Below are positions 1 through 8,714 of a stretch of DNA of 19,576 bases, piece by piece; position 1 is the stretch's first letter, and each line of letters starts with the position of its first letter. The notes beneath the pieces were generated by a model. It worked only from the letters and a program-made list of their open reading frames with translations, was not told the origin of the DNA and did no database searches. The DNA lies in contig JADJUJ010000009.1 in the NCBI GenBank assembly GCA_016710765.1, forward strand, positions 1 through 19,576. Direction: 5' to 3'. Origin of the DNA: Lewinellaceae bacterium. Its GTDB lineage: Bacteria; Bacteroidota; Bacteroidia; Chitinophagales; Saprospiraceae. The translations under genes and the position numbers were made by a program.

Positions 1-384
1 GGGAAACGCCGTTTTCATTTCGCATTGACAGTAGGAAAATGGAAGTGGTCTTTCCGATCAACCGATGTTCGCAATGCCGATAACGATCGATTCCAGTGCC
101 GGTCTGCACATGTTTAAAAACTGCAGCAGGCCCACGATATGGATAAAGTCCTCGGTCAGCAGACCCCATCCAGCACATAAACGACCGGAAAAGAGACGGT
201 GTCCTCGGTCATGCGGAGTTGCTGGGCAGCAGAATGTTGAGTAACTCCGGTCTGCAGAAAGCATGTCAGACTTCAGGATTTCCCGGTTTGGCCCAAAACA
301 ATGGATATGTAGTTTGGCTTCCTTGTGCAGAAGGCGGGCGAAACTGCATAAGAGAAGCAAAAAAATGCTGGAAAAAGGTTTCAT
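1..384 (-). CDS. Secreted esterase, alpha/beta hydrolase fold, PF00756 (esterase D) type, partial
   Basis: The gene starts with MKPFSSIFLLLLCSFA, a hydrophobic signal peptide, and runs off the left edge, so the catalytic Ser and His regions are absent. Across three frames the minus strand gives a continuous family-like path: a segment ending LLNILLPSN, then MTEDTVSFPVVYVLDG, then LTEDFIHIVGLLQFLNM, then ESIVIGIANI, then DRKDHFHFPTVNAK. The order 'YLP..., FPVVYVLDG, ...ESIVVGIANxDRxRDFxxPT' is what I know from Bacteroidota esterases of the Fes/esterase D group, which cleave ester substrates outside the cytoplasm. Frame changes fall near 240, 160 and 60. The start lies 5 bp after the stop of the upstream minus-strand ORF, which suggests co-transcription. 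The substrate cannot be read from the sequence. Confidence 0.6.
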
Positions 385-389
385 AAAGA

Positions 390-935
390 CTATTTATTGA
401 GAGGAATTGGCCAATTGTATAGAGTGTACCTGCTTCTCCAAATTCTATGTAAAATTATTCTTCCGCAAAAACATTTGCACTGGCCAGCGTGGTCCTTTTC
501 TGTTGCAGCAAAAATGGATTGTACCAGAGGCTGTTCATTTTGGCCCATTTTATGATGCCTGTCAGGGCCTCTGATATGCATCCCTTGTTCCGGAAAGGCC
601 TTCGGGAATGCCACAATCAGATTCTTAATTTCACCCATGAGGTCCATTCTCCTGGTTAAAGCAAAAGGTCGCCCACCATCCGCTGGGTTCGCTTTATCAA
701 TGAGGTCCACATGGAAAACAGATACACCTTTTCCGGATCAGCCACATTGGGCAAAATGTGTGTTGTTCAAGGGCATCCACTCAGATCCTCTGAAATTTCT
801 TGGCTGAAGTGCAGGCCCAGTTCCTGTTCAGCCGCCTGGCACGTTGATGGCGCGTATTTAGATCAACTGCCCATAATTCAAAGGGAAGCAACAACAGCCC
901 CTCTGCGTGGAGATATGTGAAAAGCGTAATTCATG
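390..935 (-). other. Unrecognised, fragmented minus-strand coding region
   Basis: I do not recognise this gene. The best open frame (390-710) contains a stretch reading GEIKNLIVAFPKAFPE. Upstream in another frame, about 740-830, the strand reads AEQELGLHFSQEISEDLS and then MPLNNTHFAQCG, which looks protein-like. A third frame near 480-570 reads ALTGIIKWAKMNSLWYNP. The pattern fits one gene of about 150-180 codons broken by several indels, ending at the TAG at 390-392 just before the esterase start. A possible start is the ATG near 935, but the true start is not clear. No signal peptide or known motif was found. The whole stretch could also be decayed DNA. Confidence 0.25.
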
Positions 936-1036
936 GATAGGGTTAAAATTTTGGGAATAACTGGTTTTGGCGGAAAGGATTTTTTAAAACCAAACAAGGT
1001 GGGATGCATTCGATCACGGCTCCAGGTACTCCAACG

Positions 1037-1044
1037 CAAATTTA
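1037..1044 (-). promoter_or_regulatory. Candidate Bacteroidota -7 element
   Basis: On the minus strand this reads TAAATTTG, an exact match to the Bacteroidota -7 consensus TAnnTTTG. It lies about 100 bp upstream of the minus-strand genes at 1-935 and just outside the left arm of the inverted-repeat element. I did not find a convincing -33 TTTG at the right spacing, so this is only a candidate. Confidence 0.3.
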
Positions 1045-1049
1045 AGCGC

Positions 1050-1264
1050 GTCTTTAGCCATTAGTGTTGGTCTTTGGCTTCGATCTCGATTTAAAATACT
1101 GTACCAGATTAAATACCAGAAATATTAGCATTAAATTTTGAACACCTTTTTAAAACAGCATGCATTATTTATCAACGAATATTTTGTTAAAAATTAATGC
1201 TAGGAAAACCAAATAGTTAATCCTTCAGAACAAAGCCAAAGACTAAAGACCAATGGCTAAAACC
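1050..1264. repeat. Intergenic inverted-repeat element, copy A
   Basis: The left arm (1050-1080) carries TTTAGCCATT followed by GGTCTTTGGCTT. The right arm (1231-1264) carries the complements AAGCCAAAGAC (1233-1243) and AATGGCTAAA (1252-1261). The right arm contains two adjacent heptamers, AAAGACT and AAAGACC. The space between the arms is AT-rich and holds no ORF that looks real. The right-arm core, CTTCAGAACAAAGCCAAAG, recurs nearly unchanged in the permease intergenic region at 6033-6051. The element lies between divergently oriented gene groups (esterase to the left, efflux cassette to the right). I see no transposase in it. It could be a non-autonomous mobile element, an extragenic palindromic repeat or a terminator-like structure. 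Confidence 0.6.
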
Positions 1265-1275
1265 CAGTTTAGCGC

Positions 1276-1308
1276 GTGTCCAATATTCTGAGTAAGGCAA
1301 TTGGACAG
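1276..1308. promoter_or_regulatory. Distal inverted half-sites, candidate enhancer site
   Basis: GTGTCCAAT (1276-1284) and its near complement ATTGGACAG (1300-1308) form an inverted pair with a 15-nt spacer. The half-site resembles both arms of the palindrome at 1340-1357, whose first base is 64 bp downstream, about six helical turns. This is the expected layout for an upstream site bound by a sigma-54 activator such as the one encoded at 7319-8714. Confidence 0.4.
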
Positions 1309-1339
1309 GGTGATCTTCCCAGTTCCATAATAGAACAAG

Positions 1340-1357
1340 GTGTTCGATATCGGACAC
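1340..1357. promoter_or_regulatory. Proximal palindrome, candidate enhancer-binding site
   Basis: GTGTTCGATATCGGACAC is an 18-bp palindrome with one mismatched pair. Each 9-bp arm fits GTGTCCRAT, the half-site also seen at 1276-1308. The palindrome lies about 75 bp upstream of the -12 position of the sigma-54-like box at 1409-1425. The spacing and symmetry suit a dimeric Fis-type DNA-binding domain. The assignment to the local regulator is inference. Confidence 0.5.
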
Positions 1358-1408
1358 TTTTCGTTTATCAAAATTGCCATAAATAATTGATTTTCAATTG
1401 TTTAAAAC

Positions 1409-1425
1409 TTGGAACAGGGCTTGAA
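1409..1425 (+). promoter_or_regulatory. Sigma-54-like (-24/-12) promoter
   Basis: TTGGAACAGGGCTTGAA aligns with the sigma-54 consensus TTGGCACG-N4-TTGCA. The -24 TTGG, the internal AC, the N4 spacing and the TTG of the -12 block match. Three positions differ, including the usually conserved C of the -12 GC. The box lies 36 bp before the adaptor-gene start at 1462 and downstream of two palindromic sites. The cassette it would drive encodes its own sigma-54 activator. Confidence 0.4.
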
Positions 1426-1461
1426 ACACTTTAAGCGCAAATCAACATAATCAAAACAGAA

Positions 1462-2689
1462 ATGGACAGAATTCTATCAAAACCAAATAAGGAAATCAAA
1501 GAAAATACTGGTGGTATGCTGGGCTGGCCATTCTGTTGTTGCTGGCAAGTGCAGGGTTAATGCGAAAGTTTTAGCCAATTCCATTTCACGCAGGGAAATC
1601 CGGACCGCCATCGCAGAAACCGGCGATGTTGAACAAACCTGAATGCTTCGGTGAAGTGTACCGGAATTTGAACAAGTAATTACCAGTCCCATCGCGGCTG
1701 TTATAAAATCGTATTTCAATACAGGCGCATCGGTTCGCTGGAGAACAACTTGGACCTCGATAAGGAGTTTACCAGAATGGAATTTGAGAAACAGCGCGAT
1801 GCGCTCGAACTCAAACGCAACAGCATTGTAAAAACGAGGCTCGAACTGGACAAAAGTTTTTTTGACCTGATGATACAGGACTCCATAAAAGCCTGTCGGA
1901 TAAAAAGCCTGCTGGCTGATGTAGAAAACGCCAAACGGCTCTTTAAAGCAGGGGGAGGCACGCATGAAGCCATCGACCAGGCCGAAACAAGCCTTCAGGT
2001 GGCAAAACTGGAAAAGCGTCAGCTCGAAAATGACATCAAAAGCCGACAGGCCATCATGCACCTCAGCATCCGTGAATCGGAAATATCGGCAGCCATTCAG
2101 GAAAAGAGTTGAAAGAATTTGAGCGGAAACTTCAACAAGCCGACATCGTAGCCAGCCGGGCCGGCGTACTCACCTATGTGAACCTCAACCTGGGGCAAAA
2201 AGTAGCGGAAGGTGGAGTACTGGCCAGGATCGCCGATTTAAACAGCTACAAGATTCTTGGCATTATCTCCGATGCGTACGCCGAGCAAAGGCGGGGTGGC
2301 ATGCCCGTTTTGATTTCGCAAAAACGACAGTTTGCTGACCGGCGAACTGGTCAATATACACCCTGCCGTTTCCAACAATGTGGTCAGTTTCGATAGCGCT
2401 CCCGCCCACCAAAGCGGACAATTGCGACCCAGCAACGTAGATTTGTTCTTTAGTGACCGGACAAAAGCAAAAGTGGTGCAAGGTACAAAATGGCCCGGCC
2501 TTCAAAGGCGGCGCAGTGCAAGATATTTTTGTGCTAAAACCTAACGGCATTGCGGAGCGCAGAACCGTAAAAATTGGCATGAGCAATTTTAACTACGTGG
2601 AAATTACGGAGGGTATTGCACCGGGAGAAAGTGTCATTATTTCAGATATGGGTCGCTTTAAAAATGCCAGCACTGTTAAGATTCAATAA
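1462..2689 (+). CDS. Periplasmic adaptor (HlyD/MacA type, efflux membrane fusion protein)
   Basis: This is the membrane-fusion subunit that links an inner-membrane ABC exporter to an outer-membrane channel. The start MDRILSKPNKEIK is followed, after a one-base slip near 1495, by a single inner-membrane segment (YWWYAGLAILLLLASAG). A lipoyl-type segment comes next (PIAAVIKSYFNTGASV, about 1690-1735). A long alpha-helical hairpin (about 1750-2150) includes DSIKACRIKSLLADVENAKR. The second lipoyl half reads ADIVASRAGVLTYVNLNLG and ends near GQKVAEGGVLARIADLN. The C-terminal beta domain reads RRTVKIGMSNFNYVEITEG and GESVIISDMG. About 409 codons is normal for the family. Frame changes near 1495, 1625, 1735, 2110, 2300 and 2470 look like indel errors. 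The stop lies 3 bp before the TolC-like start, so the two are co-transcribed. Confidence 0.85.
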
Positions 2690-2692
2690 ACC

Positions 2693-3978
2693 ATGAAAAA
2701 CAAATCTGTTAGAATAATTGCCACCCTGTGCTGTTTTTGCTGCGGCACTTACCTGTTGCCAGCACAATCGGGCAATCGCTTGACGCTTCAGGATGTCAGG
2801 CAATGGCCAAAGAAAGTCAATTGCGCCCAACAGGCAACGACCGAAAAAGAGACCCGCTATTGGGAGTATAAAACCTACCAATCCAATTTCAAACCGCAGT
2901 TGCTGCTCGATAGCCGCATTCCTGCATCTGTGCGGTCGTTCCGGGAAGTGGTAAACCGGATGGCGCCATTTTGTTCCAACCTGTTCGGTACAACAATTTC
3001 TCCATAGGAAAAAAATCGAACCGCTTAAATACAACGAAAGCCGGCAAGAATATTTGGAATCGCAGGAACAAATCGCGGTGACTGCCAACAATCTATTCTT
3101 TGACCTTTATCTGGCACAAACCAACCTGGGAATCGCTGAAACAAACCTCAAGAATACGACGGACATCCTGGCCATTGCACAGGAAAAATTTGACATGGGA
3201 AAAACCAGTCGGAACGAAATACTACAATTGCAATTGGAACAATTAAAATCCCAGAAAGCCTTGGCACGTTCCGTCGCGACCTGGAGATCAGTACCCTCAA
3301 CCTGAAATCTTACATTGGTTTAACAAGAAGAGCGCTGGTTTTGGTGCAACCGCAGCCGCCAACCTGCCTGCTATTGCACCAGAAAAAGCACTCGCAGAGG
3401 CTCTGGCCAATCGCGCCGATGCCATTGCTTTCGGTCGGCGATTGCTGGAGGCCGGAACGCGGCGTTGCCAAAGCAAAAGGAGAAACAGGACTGAAAGCAT
3501 CCCTTTCTGCCAGTGCCGGCCTTCCAACCCGCGGAGAACGGCTAACCGACTTATCCCAACAGGTTCAAACCCTGAACAAATTGCGCTCCAAATCAGTGTT
3601 CCTATCCTCGACTGGGGCAGATCCGAATCCCGGCTCCGAACAGCCGACGCCAACCAAAAACTGGCAAACTATACGGTGGAGCAGGACAGGCAAACCTTTG
3701 AGCAGGAAATTTACACCGAAGTCATCCTGTTTGAGATGCAAAAAGACCAAGCTGTTCCTAACCGCGCAAGCCGATACCATCGCCTCAGAAAATAATTAAA
3801 TTGCCCGGGAGCGATATGTGCTCGGAAACCTCAGCATTACCGATCTCAGCATCGCGTTCAGTGAGAAAGACCAGGCAAACGGGACTATATCGATGCCCTT
3901 AAAGACTATTGGGCATCCTATTTCAGGCTCCGCTGGCTTACCCTTTTCGACTTTGAACGCAACGTAAAAATCCAATAA
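2693..3978 (+). CDS. TolC-family outer-membrane efflux protein, with an apparent internal deletion
   Basis: This is the outer-membrane channel component of the tripartite exporter. An N-terminal signal peptide (MKNKSVRIIATLCCFCCGTY, ending near LLPAQS) is followed by LTLQD and the helical ATTEKETRYWEYKTYQSNF. Later come NNLFFDLYLAQTNLGIAETN, LPAIAPEKALAEALANRAD, ISVPILDWGRSESRL and the C-terminal YFRLRWLTLFDFERNVKIQ. The two repeated OEP halves are recognisable. At about 3003-3015, YNNFSIG runs straight into KKIEPLKYNESRQEYLE. Homologues I know have roughly 60 more residues here (a QxIxLTGG strand and an FxQPL strand), so a segment seems missing. The remaining length is about 428 codons against an expected 480-500. 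Several single-base frame slips occur (near 2800, 2950, 3275, 3345, 3470, 3750 and 3870). Confidence 0.8.
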
Positions 3979-4076
3979 TTGGCCTAAAAAACATGATTGA
4001 CATGATTTTTCAGGAAAATCTGAATTGAAAATTCTGTCATACAACTTTATTCACCTTCCCATCAGATTCCTTTACC

Positions 4077-4750
4077 ATGATCCAACTAACAAACATAGAA
4101 AAAGTCTACCGAACCGACACCGTAGAAACCACCGGCGCTGTCAAACATCAATCTGGAAGTGAGGCAAAGGGGAATTTCTCAGCATCATGGCCCTCCGGTT
4201 GCGGCAAAAGTACCCTCCCTAAACATCATGGGCCTCTTAGATGCCCAGTCAGGGAGGTGTTGTGGGAACGAAACCATACGGATTTTCAGACCAGCAACTG
4301 TCTCATTTTCGCAATAGGACCATTGGGTTCATTTTCAAAGTTATCACCTCATCAACGACCTGCCGGTACTCGACAACGTAGAGTTGCCCTTGTTGTACCG
4401 AAAAGTGTCGAGCAAAGTCAGGCGGGACCTGGCCAGGCTGCCCGGAAAAGTTGGATTGTCCAACCGCAAAAACACTATCCCGCCCAATTGTCGGGCGGCC
4501 AAAAACAGCGGGTAGCCATTGCGCGTGCCATCGTTGGACAGCCGGAAATCATACTGGCTGATGAGCCTACCGGTAACCTGGATTCTACATGGGCACCGAG
4601 ATTATGGACATCCTTGATGCCTTGAACAGCAAAGAACAAACGACCATTGTGATGGTAACCCACGATGAACAAATGGCCCAGCGCACGCACCGTCTCGTGC
4701 GCCTGTTCGATGGAGCGCTGGTATCCTCCAACAATTTCAAATCAATATAA
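4077..4750 (+). CDS. ABC transporter ATP-binding protein, MacB/LolD type
   Basis: This ATPase powers the exporter formed with the two FtsX-type permeases downstream. The start MIQLTNIEKVYRTDTVETT is typical of the family. Walker A is PSGCGKST (about 4193-4216). The signature motif is LSGGQKQRVAIARAI (about 4486-4530). Walker B is IILADEPTGNLDS (about 4549-4587), and the H-loop lies in TTIVMVTHDEQMAQRTHR. The length of about 224 codons is standard. The middle of the gene changes frame repeatedly (near 4140, 4190, 4220, 4335, 4450 and 4590). The frames around the conserved motifs are clean, so the breaks are most likely sequencing indels. Bacteroidota homologues usually end soon after RLFDG; here the last residues read SSNNFKSI. 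The permease starts 11 bp later. Confidence 0.88.
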
Positions 4751-4761
4751 AACCGACCATT

Positions 4762-5964
4762 ATGTTTAAAAACTATCTTAAAATGACAATGGCGGTGATG
4801 CGGCGGCGCAAATTTTTCACCTTCATTTCATTGTTTGGAATCACCATCACCTTGTTTATTCTGACCGTAGCCACTGCTTTTTACGAACACCTTTTTCGGG
4901 AAAATATCCTGAACCACCACGCGAGCGTTGCTTGTATGCAACAGTATTGGAGGAGTCGAATACCGAACAACAAAGCATGAGAAAGGGGCCATTCAGCCTT
5001 TACTACATCAATGAATTTGTACTTAAACTGAAAAGTCCTGAAAAATATCCTTTTTCACCCAACCCAACACGATCAACAGCTACGGGAATGGAAAAAAGCT
5101 CAAACTGTTTTTTAAATATACAGATGCCAACTTTTGGGAAATCACACAATTTGAATTCCTGGAAGGGCGCCCCTACACCCAACGGGAAATTGACCAAAAT
5201 GAACCCGTTGCGGTCATAAACAATGAAACGAGCAGCGATTACTTCGGCAAAGGTGTTCCTGCAGCGGGAAAATATATTGAAATAAACGGGCAATCGCTGC
5301 GATGCATCTGATGTATACATGCCCTACAACCTGCAGAAGGGAAGTGGCCGGACATATTGGGTACAATGCAAACTACACCTTCATGGCCCTGGCGGCCTAC
5401 AAGTCAGACATTCCCAAAATTCAAGCGGAATATGCAGATATCGTCAGCCGCATACCCCTTGTAAAAACAGGTGATTTTAATCCAACTAAAATTACATCCA
5501 GGCTGTCACCCTATTTTGAGAGCATGGTGCTGGAAACACTTTTGAGCGGCATGGGGGACAATGCGATGGTCTGGTTCTATGGTATGACAACCTTGTTCAT
5601 CGTCCTGTTTATGTCCTTGCCTGCCATCAACCTGATCAACATAAACATCAGTCGTATTCTCGAACGCGCCTCTGAAATTGGAATTCGAAAAGCCTTTGGA
5701 GCATCATCGCAAACCCTTGTTGCGCAATTTGTTATAGAAAATGTAATCATCACCTTGCTCGGCGGGTTATTGGCTATCCTGCTATCCGGCTTATTCCTTT
5801 TTTGGTTTAACCGAAGTGGACTGATCGTTTATTCCGACCTCAGCATCAATTGGAAGGTGGTCATGATGGCGCTGTTGCTGAGCATAGCATTTGGCCTGAT
5901 GTCGGGCGTTTACCCGGCCTGGCGAATGTCCAAACTGCCCATTGTAGACGCACTAAAAGCGTAA
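4762..5964 (+). CDS. ABC transporter permease 1 (MacB periplasmic core plus FtsX domain)
   Basis: This is an inner-membrane permease of the MacB/FtsX family. It starts MFKNYLKMTMAVMRRRKFFT and continues with a first transmembrane helix (FISLFGITITLFILTVATAF). A large periplasmic MacB-PCD region follows (about 4870-5550), including FWEITQFEFLEGRPYTQ read across frames. The C-terminal FtsX domain (5560-5964) is in one clean frame. It has three helices and the cytoplasmic-loop motif ERASEIGIRKAFGASSQTL, and ends VYPAWRMSKLPIVDALKA. At about 400 codons it is close to family length. Frame shifts lie near 4930, 5060, 5215 and 5310. It should act with the preceding ATPase and with permease 2, probably as a heterodimer. 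Confidence 0.85.
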
Positions 5965-5977
5965 ATGGCCTTTTGGG

Positions 5978-6110
5978 TTTTAGTCTTTGGCTTTGCTCGA
6001 AGCGTTAAAAACTGGTTTTCAGAGAATTAATACTTCGGGACAAAGCCAAAGACAACACCAAAGACCAAGACCAAAGACCAAAAGACTAAAGACCAAAGAC
6101 CAAAGACTAA
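5978..6110. repeat. Intergenic inverted-repeat element, copy B, with AAAGACC heptamer array
   Basis: The left arm TTAGTCTTTGGCTTTG (5980-5995) is complementary to CAAAGCCAAAGAC (6041-6053). The right arm CTTCGGGACAAAGCC matches the right arm of copy A (1224-1237, CTTCAGAACAAAGC). After the right arm comes a degenerate tandem array (about 6054-6110) of heptamers of the form AAAGACC or AAAGACT, roughly seven to eight units. Copy A has only two such heptamers. The element fills the gap between the two permease genes and ends about 40 bp before the second permease start. It could form a hairpin in the cassette mRNA and change the ratio of upstream to downstream transcripts; that role is inference. 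Confidence 0.65.
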
Positions 6111-6152
6111 CCCCACTCTTCTCCTTCTTCAAAACTTATACATACATCACCC

Positions 6153-7312
6153 ATGTTTCAACATATCCTAAAACTGGTCTGGAAAAAGAAACGCAGCAAT
6201 TTTTTAATGATGCTGGAGATCTTCTTTTCCTTCATCATCCTGTTCGCCGTTTGGACGCTTGGCATTTACACCTGGCGAAACTTTGCAACACCTTCCGGAA
6301 TCGACATTGACAACACCTGGGTTGTTTACCTGGACTACAACGCAGAAAACGACAGCATCAGTGGTATTAACAACGGACTGGTAAAACAACAGTTGAATGC
6401 ATTTCCAGAAATCCAGGCTTCCAGTTTTACTTCCGGCAACATCCCCTTCGGGTTTAGTACGATGAATTGGAGTAAATCCTATCAGGAAAAATCGGCAGTC
6501 ACAGATGTTATTTCGGTTGAGCCTGATTTCCCAAACGTTTTTGGCATCAAAATGAAATCAGGGGCTGGTTCAAGAGCACCGATAACGTCGGTAATATCCG
6601 GCCAGTTGTAATCACGCAGCATCTGGCAACTGAAATGTTTGGTGATAAAGACCCCTGTAGGAAAACTGGCTTGACCCGAGTGAATCAGATACCAAACGCG
6701 ATAAAGTAGTTGTGTGGTAGCGTATTACAAGCACAAGTCGTCCTTCCGAGAAACAGCAACCGCATGTTTCAGCCAACCAACAACAACGATGTATTGTTGT
6801 CCCTGAAAATGGGCCCAATACTGGCGCGGAACTGGAGGCACGCTTGGTAAAATCTCCAGCAAACAGGCAAAGACTGGACAATTGAGGTGCAGCATTACGA
6901 CAATATGCGCTCAACCCAGGACAAATCGTGCTCATTCCCTTGCTCCTGCTGCTGGTTGTTTGCGGATTTTGGTTTTAATGTTGGCCTGGGATTGTTTGGT
7001 GTTCTATTTCAAACCATCAGCAGGAGAAAGGGCGAAATCGGCCTGAGAAGAGCCTTGGGCGCTACAAAACAAGCAATACAACTTCATTTTATGTCCGAGA
7101 CCATCATGATCGCAAGTTTCGGCGTAGTTTTAGGGTTGTTTTTTGCTATTCAAATACCTTTGTTGCAGGTATTCGACCTGGAAAGCGACATTTACGGCTG
7201 GGCCATGTTGCTTGGCAACCTTATCAATCTTGTTGTTCACATCGCTTTGTGCCGGTACCCAAGTCGCTTGGCGGCAGGCATTTATCCAGCAACGGTGTTG
7301 CACGAAGAATAA
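6153..7312 (+). CDS. ABC transporter permease 2 (FtsX/MacB family)
   Basis: This is the second inner-membrane permease of the exporter. It begins MFQHILKLVWKKKRSNF with a first helix in FFSFIILFAVWTLGIYTW. The periplasmic region includes DIDNTWVVYLDYNAENDS and, in a shifted frame, NIRPVVITQHLATEMFG. The C-terminal FtsX domain (about 6930-7312) has a helix-rich part, the loop RRKGEIGLRRALGATKQAI and the terminal LAAGIYPATVLHEE. At about 386 codons it is slightly shorter than usual. Frame slips lie near 6560, 6660, 6720, 6860, 6935 and 7250. The 188-bp gap upstream holds repeat copy B, whereas the response regulator starts only 6 bp after this stop. Confidence 0.82.
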
Positions 7313-7318
7313 AAATTT

Positions 7319-8714
7319 ATGATCCTAATCATCGACGATGATATAGCGGTACGAACCTCACTTTCGCTCCTGCTGCAGAAAACAGGTTTCACTGTGCGCA
7401 CTGCTGCTGATCCCATCTCGGCATTGGAAGAGGTGTCGAAATACCCTGTGGAATTGGTTATTATGGATATGAATTTTTCCAACACCACCACAGGGGATGA
7501 TGGCTTGAATCTGCTTAAAACCCTCAAGATGCGCCGTCCGGAATTGCCGGTAATCCGGATTACGGGCTGGGCATCTATTGCTTTGGCGGTGGCCGGAAGG
7601 AAATTGGGCGCAGCAGATTTTATCAACAAACCCTGGCAAAACGCCCACCTTTGTTGATTCCGTCCAAACAGCACTGAAACTCTCGAAAGGCACAAACAGC
7701 ATTACCAAAGGAATTTCTGCTTCTGCCGCGCGAAAAAAACTGGATGAGCAATTCGATTTTAGCGCCATCATTGGCGAAGATCCACAGATGGTTAAAATTC
7801 TGGAAACGGTTGGCCAGGTAGCCACCACCGATGCCGCTGTACTTATTATGGGAGAAAGCGGCACGGGGAAAGAACTCATCGCAGAGGCCATACACCAAAA
7901 CAGCCGTCGGCAAAAATACCCATTTGTCAAGGTAAACCTGGGCGGTGTAGCGAGCAGCCTGTTCGAATCGGAAATGTTCGGACATGTACGTGGTGCATTT
8001 ACAGATGCCCGGTTCGATCGGGCTGGCCAGTTTGAAATGTCGAATAAAGGCACCATATTCTTGGATGAAATAGGAGACCTGGGTTCAGCAGCCGGTGAAA
8101 TTGCTACAGGTGCTCCAGGATCCCAGTTATAAAGTACTCGGGAGCAGCCGAACGAAATCGGTTGATGTCCGGGTTGTCTGTGCAACCAATCGAAACCTCG
8201 AAGACATGGTTTCCAAACAGCAGTTCCGGGAAGATTTATTGTATCGCATTAACCTGCTTACCATAAAACTACCGAGCCTTCGCGAACGCCAGGGTGACAT
8301 TCCACCATTGGTTCATCATCTGCTCAACAACCTGAGCGAAATTTTACGGCCGCTCCTGCAAATAACACCAGAAGCGCTGCAATGGCTGCAACAATTACCT
8401 GGCCCGGCAAACGTCAGGCAACTAAAAAATCTGGTAGAAAGAACCGTGCTGCTAAGCCCCAATGATGAACTCAATCGCGCTTCGTTTCAGCAACAATACC
8501 AACCTGGAGAGCCTAAACAATTCCAGGGATTACCGGAAGTTGGGGCCATGACCTTGGAAGCCATGGAGATTCAAATGATTAAACGTGCCATGGATTTTCA
8601 CAAAGGCAAGGTGGCCCATGTGGCCAAATCGCTTGGATTGACCGGAGCGCATTGTACCGTCGGCTTGAAAAATTTGGAATTCCATACAGCGAACCATCCT
8701 CCTATCCCGAATGA
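7319..8714 (+). CDS. Sigma-54-dependent response regulator (REC, AAA+, Fis-type HTH)
   Basis: This is an NtrC-family transcription activator. The receiver domain starts MILIIDDDIAVRTSLSLLL with the acidic pocket. The phosphoacceptor is Asp50 in VIMDMNFS (codon 7466-7468), and the conserved Lys is in FINKPW. The AAA+ domain has Walker A GESGTGKE (about 7852-7875) and the sigma-54 contact loop GAFTDA (7992-8009), where most members have GAFTGA. Walker B is GTIFLDEIGDL, and the arginine-finger region is FREDLLYRINLLTIKLPSLR. The C-terminal Fis-type HTH reads VAKSLGLT then, after a slip, SALYRRLEKFGIPYSEPSS. Frame changes lie near 7635, 8085 and 8650. The stop at 8712-8714 overlaps the kinase ATG. 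It probably activates the promoter at 1409-1425, making the cassette autoregulated (inference). Confidence 0.9.

Noticed and set aside
711..920. 69-codon plus-strand ORF (MENRYTFSGSA...)
   Set aside because: It lies opposite protein-like minus-strand segments, has no family motif and looks like a shadow frame.
933..1064. Short plus-strand ORF starting MDRVKILGITGFGG
   Set aside because: It is only about 43 codons, runs into the left arm of the repeat element and has no recognisable motif or promoter.
1477..2061. Long minus-strand ORF opposite the adaptor gene (194 codons)
   Set aside because: It is antisense to the HlyD-type coding sequence, whose coiled-coil and lipoyl segments are clear. 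Its composition is that of a shadow frame.
6048..6110. CRISPR-like array between the permease genes
   Set aside because: The unit is 7 bp, has no unique spacers and is degenerate, so it is a simple tandem repeat and not a CRISPR.
7358..8185. 275-codon minus-strand ORF opposite the response regulator
   Set aside because: The plus strand carries intact REC and AAA+ motifs here. The antisense frame is open only because of codon usage.
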